From: Prochlorococcus sp. AG-347-I15
GTDB lineage: Bacteria; Cyanobacteriota; Cyanobacteriia; PCC-6307; Cyanobiaceae
Assembly: GCA_003281585.1 (NCBI GenBank)
Contig: QCBN01000003.1
Span: 1 to 64,000 of the forward strand
Length of the DNA: 64,000 nt
Direction of reading: 5' to 3'
Shown piece by piece: positions 7,756-18,600 of the stretch (the stretch's first letter is position 1; each line of letters starts with the position of its first letter). Under the pieces are notes generated by a model. That model worked only from the letters and a program-made list of their open reading frames with translations. It made no database searches and was not told the origin of the DNA. Made by a program: the position numbers and the translations under genes.

Positions 7756-8940
7756 TTAATAAATAAACCCTAACAGATTATTATCATTTTTATTATATTT
7801 TACCTTATAAATTTTATTACAGTATATTTCTATTGATACAAATAGAGTAATAAGAATTTCTACTGAGTACTCTGGAAAAAAAACTAATGCAATATTTCTT
7901 TTATGATTAATCCACTTAACAAATATTATTTTATAGAAGGGTTTATTCTCATTATTGAAATATAGTGATAAATATTTAAATCTATCATTTTTAAAGATAT
8001 TGTTGTTCTCTATTTGTCGATATTTGGAATATTCAATAATTTGAGTTATAGAATTTTTAGATATAAGTTCAAAATTATTTAATTTATTATATACCTGCCT
8101 TTGTATAACTAAATCTAAATATCTTCTTAGTGGTGAAGTACATTGTACATACATTTTAAGACCAAGTGACTCGTGATTATTTGGCTTTATTGTTATATAA
8201 CTTCTTCCCATATATTGTTTAAGTAAAATATATTTTATTTCACTATCCTTATATTTATTTAGTATTTCATCTGGGTTGCAATTAATTTTTTGAACTCTAT
8301 ATGCAGCCGCTAAATTGTTTTTATTTAAAAATAAACTTGTTACATATCCCATTAATATCATTGCTTCAGCAATTATATATTGTGCTATTGTTTTTTCGAC
8401 TTTTGTTATTATAATTTTTCCTTTATTTAACTTTACTTTACTATTGGGACTTTCAAAGATTATTGCCCCCTGTTTTTTTCTATATTCAATACTTTTTTCT
8501 AATAAATTTTTAATTTCAACTAGTTCAATTTCTTCTTTAGGCTCAAGATCTAATATTTCATTTGCATCTTCATATGTTAATTGATATTTTGGCTTTATAT
8601 ATGCTTCAATTATTTCATAATGATTTATTGAACCATCTTCATTGAATTCTATTACGGCACTAATAGTTTCAGAAATTTTATTCTGAGATAGATTTGCCTC
8701 CTGAAGAATTTCTAAAGGTAGCATTGAGGTATATTTTTCAGTTAAATACAAACTGCTATTTCTTCTTCTTGCATCAAGATCAACATTAGAATCGTGTAAA
8801 AATAATTTGCAAGGATTACTAATATGTATCCATAAATTTTTTTTATTTCCTTCTTTTATTTCTAATGAAATAGCATCATCCACTTCATGTGGATCTTCAG
8901 AATCAATAATATATGTTTTTAAACTAGTTAGATCTCTCAA
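7756..8940 (-). CDS. RNase II/R (RNB) catalytic-domain protein
   Basis: DSEDPHEVDDAISLE, MYVQCTSPLRRYLDLVIQRQ; TTG start preceded shortly by an in-frame stop. Confidence 0.85.
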   Translation of the reverse strand: MRDLTSLKTYIIDSEDPHEVDDAISLEIKEGNKKNLWIHISNPCKLFLHDSNVDLDARRRNSSLYLTEKYTSMLPLEILQEANLSQNKISETISAVIEFNEDGSINHYEIIEAYIKPKYQLTYEDANEILDLEPKEEIELVEIKNLLEKSIEYRKKQGAIIFESPNSKVKLNKGKIIITKVEKTIAQYIIAEAMILMGYVTSLFLNKNNLAAAYRVQKINCNPDEILNKYKDSEIKYILLKQYMGRSYITIKPNNHESLGLKMYVQCTSPLRRYLDLVIQRQVYNKLNNFELISKNSITQIIEYSKYRQIENNNIFKNDRFKYLSLYFNNENKPFYKIIFVKWINHKRNIALVFFPEYSVEILITLFVSIEIYCNKIYKVKYNKNDNNLLGFIY

Positions 8941-8983
8941 ATATTTGAAATATTAATTGTATTGCACTATGTCAAATAAGTTA

Positions 8984-9205
8984 CTAACCTTCAGGATTAA
9001 CAAAGGGTAACAAAGCTATAATTCTCGCTCTTTTTACGGCTAATGTAAGATCTCTTTGTTGTTTTGAAGTTAGCCCAGTCATCCTTCTTGGAAGGATTTT
9101 ACCTCTTTCAGTAATGAATTTCTTAAGGAGTTCTACATCCTTATAATCAATAGGGTCCCCAGGTTTGATAGGTGATAATTGTTTTTTAAAAATTGAATTA
9201 GGCAT
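8984..9205 (-). CDS. rpsR: 30S ribosomal protein S18
   Basis: [51 protein letters not shown]. Confidence 0.98.
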   Translation of the reverse strand: MPNSIFKKQLSPIKPGDPIDYKDVELLKKFITERGKILPRRMTGLTSKQQRDLTLAVKRARIIALLPFVNPEG

Positions 9206-9212
9206 GATTTTA

Positions 9213-9407
9213 TTATTTTATTTCTTTGTGAATAGTCATTCTGTTTAAATGAGGATTAAACTTTTTAAGTTCTAATCTTTCAGTTGTATTTCTACGGTTC
9301 TTTTCAGTAGTATATCTCGAGATACCATTCGATCTCTTAGGGTCTGTGCTTGTTCGAGCTTCAGTACATTCTAGGGTCACTACAACTCTTGTCCCTTTTT
9401 TGGCCAT
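9213..9407 (-). CDS. rpmG: 50S ribosomal protein L33
   Basis: [64 protein letters not shown]; start trimmed to internal ATG. Confidence 0.97.
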   Translation of the reverse strand: MAKKGTRVVVTLECTEARTSTDPKRSNGISRYTTEKNRRNTTERLELKKFNPHLNRMTIHKEIK

Positions 9408-9508
9408 TTTGATTAATACGTTAATGTATAATTTTCTATTGTACATCTTCAACAATCTATTTTGAAGATATTTCCATTTCTTTTTCTATCATCGAATAAT
9501 ATTTATTT

Positions 9509-11950
9509 ATGAAAGTTTCTCAAAATTGGTTGAAAAGTTTAGTAGAAATAAATTCTACGCCTGAAGATCTTTCTGAGAAATTATCTATTGGTGGATTTGA
9601 AGTCGAATCACTAGAAAATTGTTCAAAAAATGTTAATGGTGTCGTATTAGGTAAGGTTTTATCTGTTTTAAAACATAAAGGATCTGACAAACTATCTATT
9701 TGCCAAGTAGATATTGGAAATTCAGAGAATCTACAAATTATTTGTGGTGCATCTAATATTAAATCAAATATTTATGTCTATGTTGCTACTGTAGGAACGA
9801 AATTAAACGCGGTTAATTTAACTATTAAAAGAAGCGAAATTAGAGGTGTCCTGAGTGAAGGCATGATATGTTCCTTGCAGGAGCTTGGACTAGAAGAATA
9901 TAGCGAAGGTATCGCGATTATAGAAGAAGATTTAGCCTTAAATCATAAATTAGGGACTCCTGGATCTTCTTTACTTCAATTAGATGATTTTATTTATGAT
10001 TTAGCCATTACAGCCAACAGACCCGACGGAATGTCAGTTATTGGTATAGCACGAGAAATTTCTGCTCTTTTAGAATCAAAATTAAATTTTCCAGAATTAA
10101 ATCATAAATACGATATTAATTTTCTAAAGGAAATTCAACTTTGCCCTGAAGCTTTAACATCAAATTGTCTTTACACAATAACCTGTATTAACGGAGTAAA
10201 TGGAAAGAAATTATCGCCAAAATGGATCAAAGATCGTATAGAAAAATCAGGTATTAAATCAATTAATCTCTTAGTTGATATAACAAACTATATTCTCTTA
10301 GAACAAGGTCAACCTTTGCATGCGTTTGATAAAGATAAACTTACAAATTTAATTGGTAAAGAAGTTATTCCAAATGACTTTTCTGTAAGAAAAGCTAACG
10401 ATAACGAAAGCCTTTTATGCTTGGATGGTAAAAATTATGATTTAAATGAAAATATAACAGTAATCACTTGTTGTGATAATCCAATTGCTATTGCAGGGGT
10501 GATAGGAGGTTTAGAGACTTCAGTAACCAACACTACATCTTCAATTTATCTTGAAGGGGCTGTTTTTAATCCAGTTACTATAAGAAAATCTTCAAGGGAG
10601 ATTGGATTGAGAACTGAATCCAGTAGTAGATATGAAAAAGGGATTTCATCAAAAAATACAATAGGTGCAGTTACAAGGGCAATTAATCTTTTAGAAGAAT
10701 ATTATCCTATTAATTTACCAATCATTAATACTTCAAATTTAATAAATAATGAGGATGTTTTTATAAAGTTAAGAAGAAAGCGTATACATAAAATTCTTGG
10801 TCCATTAATCATTAACGATAAATTAGAAAAAAGAAATTTATCTGACACTGAAATAGTTGATAAATTAATACTCATAGGTTGTACTTTAAAGAATAAAGAA
10901 TACGGCTGGGATGTAGCAGTAATTCCCAATAGATCACAAGATTTAGTAAGAGAAATTGATTTAATTGAAGAGATTGCGAGATTAATAGGCTATGACAGAT
11001 TTGATTTAAACCTCCCTAACCCAATTAAGCCTGGAAAATTATCACCAGATCAATTGGCATTAAAAATGGTAAAAAGTTCTTTCATTGAAAACGGTTTTAA
11101 CGAAGTACTTAGTTATTCTCTTGTTCCAGAGGATAAAGAATCTCTTATAAAGATTTCTAATCCTTTGTTATTTGAAACTAGCTGCCTGAGGGACAATATC
11201 TGGGAAGAACATTTGAAGATCGTAAATCGTAATATAAAATCTGGACAAAAAAGTTGTTATGTTTTTGAAGTTGGAAATGTTTTTTATAAGAATTCTGAAT
11301 TAATACAAAAAGAAATACTTAATGGAGCAATTTATGGAAATAAAAAATTTGGGGAATGGGTTAATTCAGGAAAGGATAGTGATTTAAATTATTATGAGGC
11401 GAGAGGAAAGTTAAAGGAGGCCTTATCATCTTTAAATATAAAAGTGGATGACAAACCTACTAATTCTATTAATTTTCTTCATCCTGGAAGGACAGCGAAA
11501 TTATTTATTGAAGGAAAAGAAGCTGGATATTTTGGTGAAATTCATCCAAAGTTAATATTAGATAAAACTGCTATAAAAAAGGTTTATTTATTTAGCATAA
11601 ATGTTGCTAATCTCTTGGGAGCTAGTACTAGAAAAAATAAATGGATACCTATATATAAGCAATACCCAATAGTTCCAAAAATGGAAAGGGATATTAATTT
11701 CATCTTTAGTAAGGAGCATTTAATCAGTGAAATAACATCAGAAATAAGAAAAGGAGGAAAGAATCTACTAGAGGATGTTAATTTAATTGATGTTTTTGAA
11801 GATAATAATATTGGAGAGGATTATATTAGTTATACATTTAGATTATCTTATAGAGATAAAGATAAGACTTTACTTGATTCTGATATCAAATCAATTCATT
11901 CAAAGATAGTTTCTAATGTTGAAAAAAGATTTAACACAAAACTGAGATAA
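9509..11950 (+). CDS. pheT: Phenylalanyl-tRNA synthetase beta subunit
   Basis: 813 aa; MKVSQNWLKSLVEI…, B3/B4 and FDX-ACB C-terminal domain. Confidence 0.98.
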   Translation: MKVSQNWLKSLVEINSTPEDLSEKLSIGGFEVESLENCSKNVNGVVLGKVLSVLKHKGSDKLSICQVDIGNSENLQIICGASNIKSNIYVYVATVGTKLNAVNLTIKRSEIRGVLSEGMICSLQELGLEEYSEGIAIIEEDLALNHKLGTPGSSLLQLDDFIYDLAITANRPDGMSVIGIAREISALLESKLNFPELNHKYDINFLKEIQLCPEALTSNCLYTITCINGVNGKKLSPKWIKDRIEKSGIKSINLLVDITNYILLEQGQPLHAFDKDKLTNLIGKEVIPNDFSVRKANDNESLLCLDGKNYDLNENITVITCCDNPIAIAGVIGGLETSVTNTTSSIYLEGAVFNPVTIRKSSREIGLRTESSSRYEKGISSKNTIGAVTRAINLLEEYYPINLPIINTSNLINNEDVFIKLRRKRIHKILGPLIINDKLEKRNLSDTEIVDKLILIGCTLKNKEYGWDVAVIPNRSQDLVREIDLIEEIARLIGYDRFDLNLPNPIKPGKLSPDQLALKMVKSSFIENGFNEVLSYSLVPEDKESLIKISNPLLFETSCLRDNIWEEHLKIVNRNIKSGQKSCYVFEVGNVFYKNSELIQKEILNGAIYGNKKFGEWVNSGKDSDLNYYEARGKLKEALSSLNIKVDDKPTNSINFLHPGRTAKLFIEGKEAGYFGEIHPKLILDKTAIKKVYLFSINVANLLGASTRKNKWIPIYKQYPIVPKMERDINFIFSKEHLISEITSEIRKGGKNLLEDVNLIDVFEDNNIGEDYISYTFRLSYRDKDKTLLDSDIKSIHSKIVSNVEKRFNTKLR

Positions 11951-12042
11951 TATCTTAATCGTCTTAAATAAGTCTAGAATATAGTCCAGAGATGATTCTT
12001 ATTCGATACATGTAATAATCTTATAAAACTATTTGATGTTGT

Positions 12043-12300
12043 ATGATTGTAATCATGATCAATTTAATATCATTATTGTTGTCTTCTTTGCTATGGGTTC
12101 AGGTTCCACAGTGGTCTGACGATTGGTCAAAATGTTCCGTTGATGTTCCCGATACTTCATGTCATTGGTATGTAACTTCACCTGATAATACTTTTGGAGA
12201 AGGTTTTGATTGGGCTAATGCTCCTTGGTTTGATGCTAATGGTCTAAGTGATATCCCTAGTATTGACAAACAAACTGCTATTCAGAAATTGCAAAACTAG
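12043..12300 (+). CDS. Hypothetical protein with N-terminal hydrophobic segment
   Basis: 85 aa; an internal start at 12055 (MINLIS…) is also possible. Confidence 0.55.
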   Translation: MIVIMINLISLLLSSLLWVQVPQWSDDWSKCSVDVPDTSCHWYVTSPDNTFGEGFDWANAPWFDANGLSDIPSIDKQTAIQKLQN

Positions 12301-12497
12301 TAGTACTGTCTTTAAGGCAGTTCGGGAAAACATAAAAGTCCCTTATAGCAATACTTTTTAGTTCTTATTAATTTCTTGGACATTGAAAGGACAGAATTTA
12401 TTGATTTATTATTCGATTTTTAATTTTTACTATGCATTAAGCGGTTTGGGTATAATTAATTTAAATTTATAAAATTATTTTATCTTACTTATCTATT

Positions 12498-12548
12498 ATG
12501 AGACTATTTTTAGGACTTATTATAAGTCTCATATAAGAATTTATATAC
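12498..12548. repeat. Imperfect 51-bp direct repeat, copy 1, containing a 15-bp palindrome GACTTATTATAAGTC
   Basis: Ungapped alignment with 12662-12712, 40/51 identical by eye. Confidence 0.6.
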
Positions 12549-12661
12549 AGCCTTAAATTAATTTTTAAAGTATTTTTTATTTATAAATAATTTTTGTTTA
12601 TATAAATTTGAATAAAATTAATTAAAAAAATTGGATATTTAGTTATAATCAGCTTTCTTGT

Positions 12662-12712
12662 ATGAGACTATTAATTAGACTTATGACTAGTCTTATTTAA
12701 GAATTAGTATAC
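12662..12712. repeat. Imperfect 51-bp direct repeat, copy 2 (contains AGACT…AGTCT and GACTAGTC)
   Basis: See copy 1; abuts the stop codon of the RHH/J-domain gene. Confidence 0.6.
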
Positions 12713-13722
12713 TAATTTCTATATAGATTTTTTAGCAATTGATACGCTTCATTTAATTTTCTCATTTGATCTGTTGATCCTCCAGCATCCGGATGCGTCT
12801 CTAAGGCTATTGATTTATAGGCCTCTCTAATTTTACGGAACGTATGAGCCGATCCTGCGGATGTTGATAAATTCAATAATTTAAGTGCTCCATGTACTGT
12901 CATTGTTGAGTCCAAGGTTTCAAATGAATTTGATCTATTATTTCTCTTAAATCTACTTACAAACCTTCTCATAAGGGTTGGTATTCTATTTATCAGATCT
13001 GATGTTGCAAAAGGGTCTTCTAAAACGCCAATCATTAATAAAACAATTTCAAGGGATGGATTTTTCTTTATCCAAAATGGGCATAATTCTGACATTAATT
13101 TATTGGCTGCACTCCACGTAAAGGGTAGATTTTCAGTTCCATCAAGATTTGGCCATATATCCCTTTCAAACCAATCCATCGATGCTTCTACTACATGATC
13201 ATTAGGAACTGATCCATATAAGGTTTTCCAATGAGTAATTAATTCAATTTGACATTTTATTAATTCAGTTTCTTTAATTGTATTAATTTGAATATCATTA
13301 ATATTCTCCTTTAATTTTTCACTATTAATACTTCTTCTTAAATTCTTTACTTTATTTTCAACAAAATTGGGAAGGCTTATGTTTGAGTTGGCTTTTTCTT
13401 TATATTGATTGTTATTTGAAAATCTTTTATTCAAAGATATCTCATTAACTTCTTTTTTTACGTCTGATTTAATTAATACCAATGCAGTATCTTCATTAAT
13501 ATTAAAATTTTCATTATTCTTTTTCTCGTTAAAGTCTATTTCTTGCTGTTGGTTCTTAGGTAGTAAATCATCTTCTTGAAGAAGTTCTTTAAGTATCTTT
13601 TCTATTACAGGTCCTCTTGCTCTAAATCCCCACTCTTTTCGTAATTGATCAAACCTGGAAATTAGTTCCTCTGGTAAATCAATTGAAATTCTTTTTGTAT
13701 TTGAATTTTCAGGAATATTCAA
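12712..13722 (-). CDS. RHH-like N-terminus / J-domain C-terminus fusion protein
   Basis: N-term RISIDLPEELISRFDQLRKEWGFRARGPVIEKILKELL; C-term FRKIREAYKSIALETHPDAGGSTDQMRKLNEAYQLL with HPD motif. Confidence 0.8.
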   Translation of the reverse strand: MNIPENSNTKRISIDLPEELISRFDQLRKEWGFRARGPVIEKILKELLQEDDLLPKNQQQEIDFNEKKNNENFNINEDTALVLIKSDVKKEVNEISLNKRFSNNNQYKEKANSNISLPNFVENKVKNLRRSINSEKLKENINDIQINTIKETELIKCQIELITHWKTLYGSVPNDHVVEASMDWFERDIWPNLDGTENLPFTWSAANKLMSELCPFWIKKNPSLEIVLLMIGVLEDPFATSDLINRIPTLMRRFVSRFKRNNRSNSFETLDSTMTVHGALKLLNLSTSAGSAHTFRKIREAYKSIALETHPDAGGSTDQMRKLNEAYQLLKNLYRN

Positions 13723-13865
13723 TAATATTTTCTTGAATAGTATGGAATTTATTTAATTTTATTCAAAAAAAATTGAAAGTCCATACGTAATATTGTTTTT
13801 AAATTAAAACCAATTTATTTTCAAGTCACAAGTCAATTCAGTATCTTTTTATAATAAAAATAAAA

Positions 13866-14045
13866 ATGCTTAATTGTTATTCCAAGTCATCTAAAGAAAA
13901 AAAGAGTTTTTATCAACATAAGAAACTAGAAATGCTCAATTATATTAAGGATTCACTTGAACGTAAAATCGCCTCCGTAACAGCATCTATAGAAGTTCTA
14001 GAAAGCCAAATAAGCAGAGATAAGGAAGTTGAAGTAACCAACTAG
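13866..14045 (+). CDS. 59-aa coiled-coil-like hypothetical protein
   Basis: MLNCYSKSSKEKKSFYQHKKLEMLNYIKDSLERKIASVTASIEVLESQISRDKEVEVTN*. Confidence 0.5.
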   Translation: MLNCYSKSSKEKKSFYQHKKLEMLNYIKDSLERKIASVTASIEVLESQISRDKEVEVTN

Positions 14046-14048
14046 TAT

Positions 14049-14879
14049 TCAAACAAAACTTTCTAAAAGCTTTTCAGGGCCAAATTTCTTTAAATAATTA
14101 ATATTTGAATTTTCAGTTACTAATAAATATCCTGCAAATCCTAAACCATTAATACTGAAACCATGAATATGATCATTTTTTCTCTTTATAATAGCGATCC
14201 ATTTATTAGTTATTAAAATATTGTAAGGATATATCGGTTTCTTATCACTAATAGGGTCCCCAAGTCCTAATTTCTCGCATAATTCTAAGTAAAATTCAAA
14301 GAGACATGATGGATTTTCTAAAAAATTAAATTTGGATACAATAATATTTTTTTTAAGCTTACTATTTAGATCTTGATATGAGTTCAACTCTAAAAACCAC
14401 TTTTCTCTAGGGCATGATATCTCACCTTTAGATCTACGCAGAAGTTGAAAATGCCTGTGAGGTTGACTTGCTCCCGCAATTGGAGAACTATTGAAAAACC
14501 ATAATCCACTAGTATCTTTATTAACTTGTCGGATGGCTCTCCAATCTTTAATATCTAACCATCCATTTTGAGGTTTCCATTCATTCGTAATAAGTAAAAT
14601 ATGACCTTTTTGTACAGGATACTTATTTAATATTAGTTGATGATTATCACCAATTTTATCAATTTCTAGTATTTTTTCCCAAGGACAAAATGGATTTTGC
14701 TTAGGACCATAAATTTTTTTTTTATTTAATTTTGAAGTATCCAGTTTCCTAATTATGAAGTCGTCTTTTTCATATAAATCTTTTGTAATAATAGTAGTTT
14801 TGAGAGGATATAATGATTCATCATCAATTGATAATCGAGTTTGTTCTAGTGCTTTTTTCCAATATATTTCTAAACTCAT
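14049..14879 (-). CDS. ATP adenylyltransferase / Ap4A phosphorylase family
   Basis: HQLILNKYPVQKGHILLIT…SPIAGASQPHRHFQLLRR (HIT-like HxHxH region). Confidence 0.85.
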   Translation of the reverse strand: MSLEIYWKKALEQTRLSIDDESLYPLKTTIITKDLYEKDDFIIRKLDTSKLNKKKIYGPKQNPFCPWEKILEIDKIGDNHQLILNKYPVQKGHILLITNEWKPQNGWLDIKDWRAIRQVNKDTSGLWFFNSSPIAGASQPHRHFQLLRRSKGEISCPREKWFLELNSYQDLNSKLKKNIIVSKFNFLENPSCLFEFYLELCEKLGLGDPISDKKPIYPYNILITNKWIAIIKRKNDHIHGFSINGLGFAGYLLVTENSNINYLKKFGPEKLLESFV

Positions 14880-14927
14880 TTAAAAAAAATTATAATAATC
14901 ATTTTAAAAAAAAAAATAAACTTGTAA

Positions 14928-15311
14928 TTACTTTTTATTAAATTGATATTCTTTCAATTTTTCAAGAGGTACAGATTCTAAGACTACAATATTCGTTGAT
15001 TCTAATATGACTTTTGGTGCAAGACCATCTAATAATGCTTGCTTCCACCTATCAAGACAAATACACCAATGATCACCATCCTTTAGACCTGGGAAGGAAT
15101 AAATAGGCATGGGAGTTATTAAATCATTACCTTGTGATTTACTATATTTCAGGAAATTATCATCCATTACACAACATATGGAATGATTCCCTCCATCATT
15201 TTTGTCATAGTTGCAAAATCCATCTCTGAACCACCCTGTCATAGGTGTGCAACTACAAATCTCAATTTTTTCTCCTAGGACATTTAACTGATTTTGATTA
15301 TTTATAGTCAT
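14928..15311 (-). CDS. DUF2237 family protein
   Basis: NVLGEKIEICSCTPMTGWFRDGFC…GLKDGDHWCICLDRWKQAL…APKVILESTN. Confidence 0.85.
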   Translation of the reverse strand: MTINNQNQLNVLGEKIEICSCTPMTGWFRDGFCNYDKNDGGNHSICCVMDDNFLKYSKSQGNDLITPMPIYSFPGLKDGDHWCICLDRWKQALLDGLAPKVILESTNIVVLESVPLEKLKEYQFNKK

Positions 15312-15410
15312 GGATTTTTTTAATAATAATAAAACACCAACATTTCTTTAAAAAAGGTTGACGAGTATGGGGGGTAAGGAGGTAATAATTCTAATAAGGT
15401 TTTTTTCATT

Positions 15411-15629
15411 ATGGATTGGGACTTTACTGAAAACATAGCATTTAAAGCTCTTTATGAAGCTTTTAAAGATAGTGATGAAACTTCTGCATTAGAATTTTTG
15501 TCTAGTGATGGTGCTTCATATTATCTTGAGTTAACACAAGATGCCGCGGGTGAGGGACTTGATCTGGGTGATAATGAAACGATGGAAGAACTACAGGAAG
15601 AAATTATTGAATATTTAGAAAACAACTAA
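15411..15629 (+). CDS. Acidic 72-aa hypothetical protein
   Basis: ORF track; ATG start, many D/E residues, sits between well-supported genes. Confidence 0.65.
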   Translation: MDWDFTENIAFKALYEAFKDSDETSALEFLSSDGASYYLELTQDAAGEGLDLGDNETMEELQEEIIEYLENN

Positions 15630-15638
15630 AAGTTTAGC

Positions 15639-18600
15639 TTAAGCGCTGAAATATTTAGCTTTTGAGTGTAGTGAAATGATAGCTGTAGTACTTTGTTCTG
15701 GATGAAGTTGTTCAGATTCATCCATGGTCAATTTTATTCTTTTTGCATCCAACAATGATAATTGTATGTTCGAATCAGATACTTTTGGACATGCAGGATA
15801 ACCAAAAGAATATCTAGCACCTCTGTATTTTTGAGCTAGTATTTCTCTATTTTTGTCTGGTTCTTCAGTCCTAAAACCACATTCAATGCGAATTAATGCA
15901 TGGACATACTCAGCCAGAGCTTCTGCTAATTGAACTGTAAGTCCATGGAATATTAAATAATCGCTATATCTATCTTCTTTAAACAATTTTTGAGAATATT
16001 CACTAGCAATATTCCCCATAGTTACTGCCTGCATAGGAAATATATCTATCGGTTTATCATTTTTTAAATCGCAATAGAAATCAGCTATGCATAAATTATT
16101 CCCAGATTTTTGTCTTGGAAAATTAAATTGGGAAATTTTATTTAATGATTTCTTATCAAATAAGAAGATACTATTATCTTTTCTCCCGCATCTAAAATAT
16201 CCATAAACTGCCTTGGGTGAGATAAGTTTTTTTTCTATAATTGTATTTAACCATTTATCTAATAATGGTTTAGCGTATGAATCCAAATAGTTATTGTATT
16301 CATCTACGCTTTGATTTTTTCCTTTTTTTATTTGCCATTGTCCGCTAAAAAGAGCTTTTGTATCTAGATAAAAAATTAACTTATTTATATCTATATCAAC
16401 GTCGTTCAATACTTTCGTTCCCAAGAAAGGAGGTTGAATTGGCTCTTCTTCATTTATAAATTTAGATCTTATAAAATTTTCTTTTAAATTTAATTTAGGA
16501 GTCTCAATATCTACAGATATTGATTTTTTAACAGCTAGAGAGTTGGATTTTGATGAGGCTAAATTAGTATTTATACCATCATTGTTAATAAACCCCTCTG
16601 TATTTGACCAATTACCCTTTTTTTTATTATCCATATATTCATTCATAAATTTAAGATCAGTGAACGCGTCTTTTCCGTACAATATTTTCCCGTTATATAT
16701 TTTGCTGCAGTCCTCATTTACAAATTTTGGGGTTAAGGCTGCGCCTCCTAATATTACTGGTACAGTAATATCTTCATTGTTAAAAGCCTCTAAATTATCT
16801 TTCATAAAAGCAGTTGATTTAACAAGTAATCCGCTCATAGCGATGCAATCTGCATTGTGCTTCTTTTGTGCATTTATAATTGCTGAAACATCCTGCTTTA
16901 TTCCTAGATTTATAACGTCATAACCATTATTTGTAAGTATTATATCAACTAAATTTTTTCCAATATCATGAACATCGCCTTTGACAGTTGCAATTAAGAG
17001 TTTTCCATTTGATATGTTTTCTTCTACAGTTTCCATATATGGTTCTAAAATTGATACGGCAAATTTCATTGTTTCTGCTGATTGGAGTACAAATGGCAAT
17101 TGCATTTGACCTGAACCAAATAAATCTCCCACAACTTTCATCCCATCAAGTAAAAAAGTATTAATTATTTCAAGAGGTTTATATTTTTTTAACGCTTTAT
17201 TTAATCGATCCTCTAAACCTATTTTTTCTCCATCAATAATATGATTTTTTAGACTTTCTTCCAGAGTTAGGTTTTTATTATCTAAAGATGCTTTTTTGAA
17301 ATCTTGAATAGATAAATCTTGAAAAGCTTTTGTTAATTCTACTAATGGATCATAAATACAAATATCATCTTTAAATTCTCTTTTGTCGTATATCAAATCT
17401 AAGCAAAGTTTTTTAGTTTCTTCAGAAATTTTTGATAATGGCAAAATTTTATTTGGAGCGATGATAGCAGAATCCAATCCTGCTTTTATGCATTCATCTA
17501 AAAATATTGAATTTAGATTAATTCTTGATAATGGCGAAAGACCAAAACTAATGTTTGATATTCCCAGTATGATATGAATACCTGGGAAATTCTTACGAAT
17601 TTTTGATATAGCAGTAATTGTTTCTTTAGCGTTTAATCTATCTTCTTCTATCCCAGTAGATATTGGCAGAGCTAATGGATCAAAAAATAGTTCATAATCT
17701 GGCAAGCCACATTCTCTTGTTCTATTAAGCGCTCGTTTTACAATGTTATATTTTTTATCTTTATTTCTTGCCATTCCATCTTCATCAATAGTTCCTACAA
17801 CAAGACCTGAACCATACCCTAAAGCTAAATTTAGTACTTGATCAAATCTTTCATTACCATCTTCGTAATTGGTTGAATTTATAATACATTTACCACCAGC
17901 TGACTTTAATCCACTTTCCATTTTGTCAGCATCTGTAGAGTCAATCATTAATGGCAAATTTATATTGGTAACTAGTCTTGAAGTTATCTCTTTCATATCT
18001 TTCACTCCGTCTCTCCCCACATAATCAACATTCACATCAAGAACGTGAGCATTTTCTTTTTGTTGCTGTTTTGCAATTGAAACTAGTCCATCCCAATCGT
18101 CGTTATTTAATAACTCCCTTACCTTTTTCGATCCACTTGCATTTAATCTTTCTCCTACAATCAAGATAGAATTGTCTTGTTTGTACGGTACAGAATTATA
18201 TATTGATGATGCAGAAGGAATAAAACCACTTAAATTGCTATTACCAATTTTGTTAGACCTTTCGATATTAGTAATTTCATCGATTATTGAAGAAAGATAT
18301 TTAATATGTTCAGGTGTTGTCCCACAACATCCACCTATTAATTGAACTTTAAAGTCATATATAAAATTCATTAACTGCATCTTTAATTCTGTTGGCTTTA
18401 ATCTGTAGTGAGCAACACCACCAATATTTTCAGGAAGTCCTGCATTGGGAATACAGCTTATAGCGAAAGGAGAATTTTCAGATAAATATTTAATATGTTC
18501 TTTCATTTGTTCTGGACCAGTTGCACAATTCAGTCCAAGGATATCTATATTAAATGGCTCTAATATTGTTAATGCAGAGGCTATGTCAGATCCAACAAGC

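Noticed and set aside
12305-12321. ACTGTCTTTAAGGCAGT hairpin after the 85-aa gene as an intrinsic terminator
   Set aside because: A 7-bp stem with G·U pair is possible, but it is followed by TCGGGAAAA and not a U-tract; insufficient support.
14049-14879. Possible nucleotide-signalling or defence role for the Ap4A phosphorylase next to DUF2237
   Set aside because: No CBASS, Thoeris or similar partner genes nearby; both look like ordinary conserved cyanobacterial genes.
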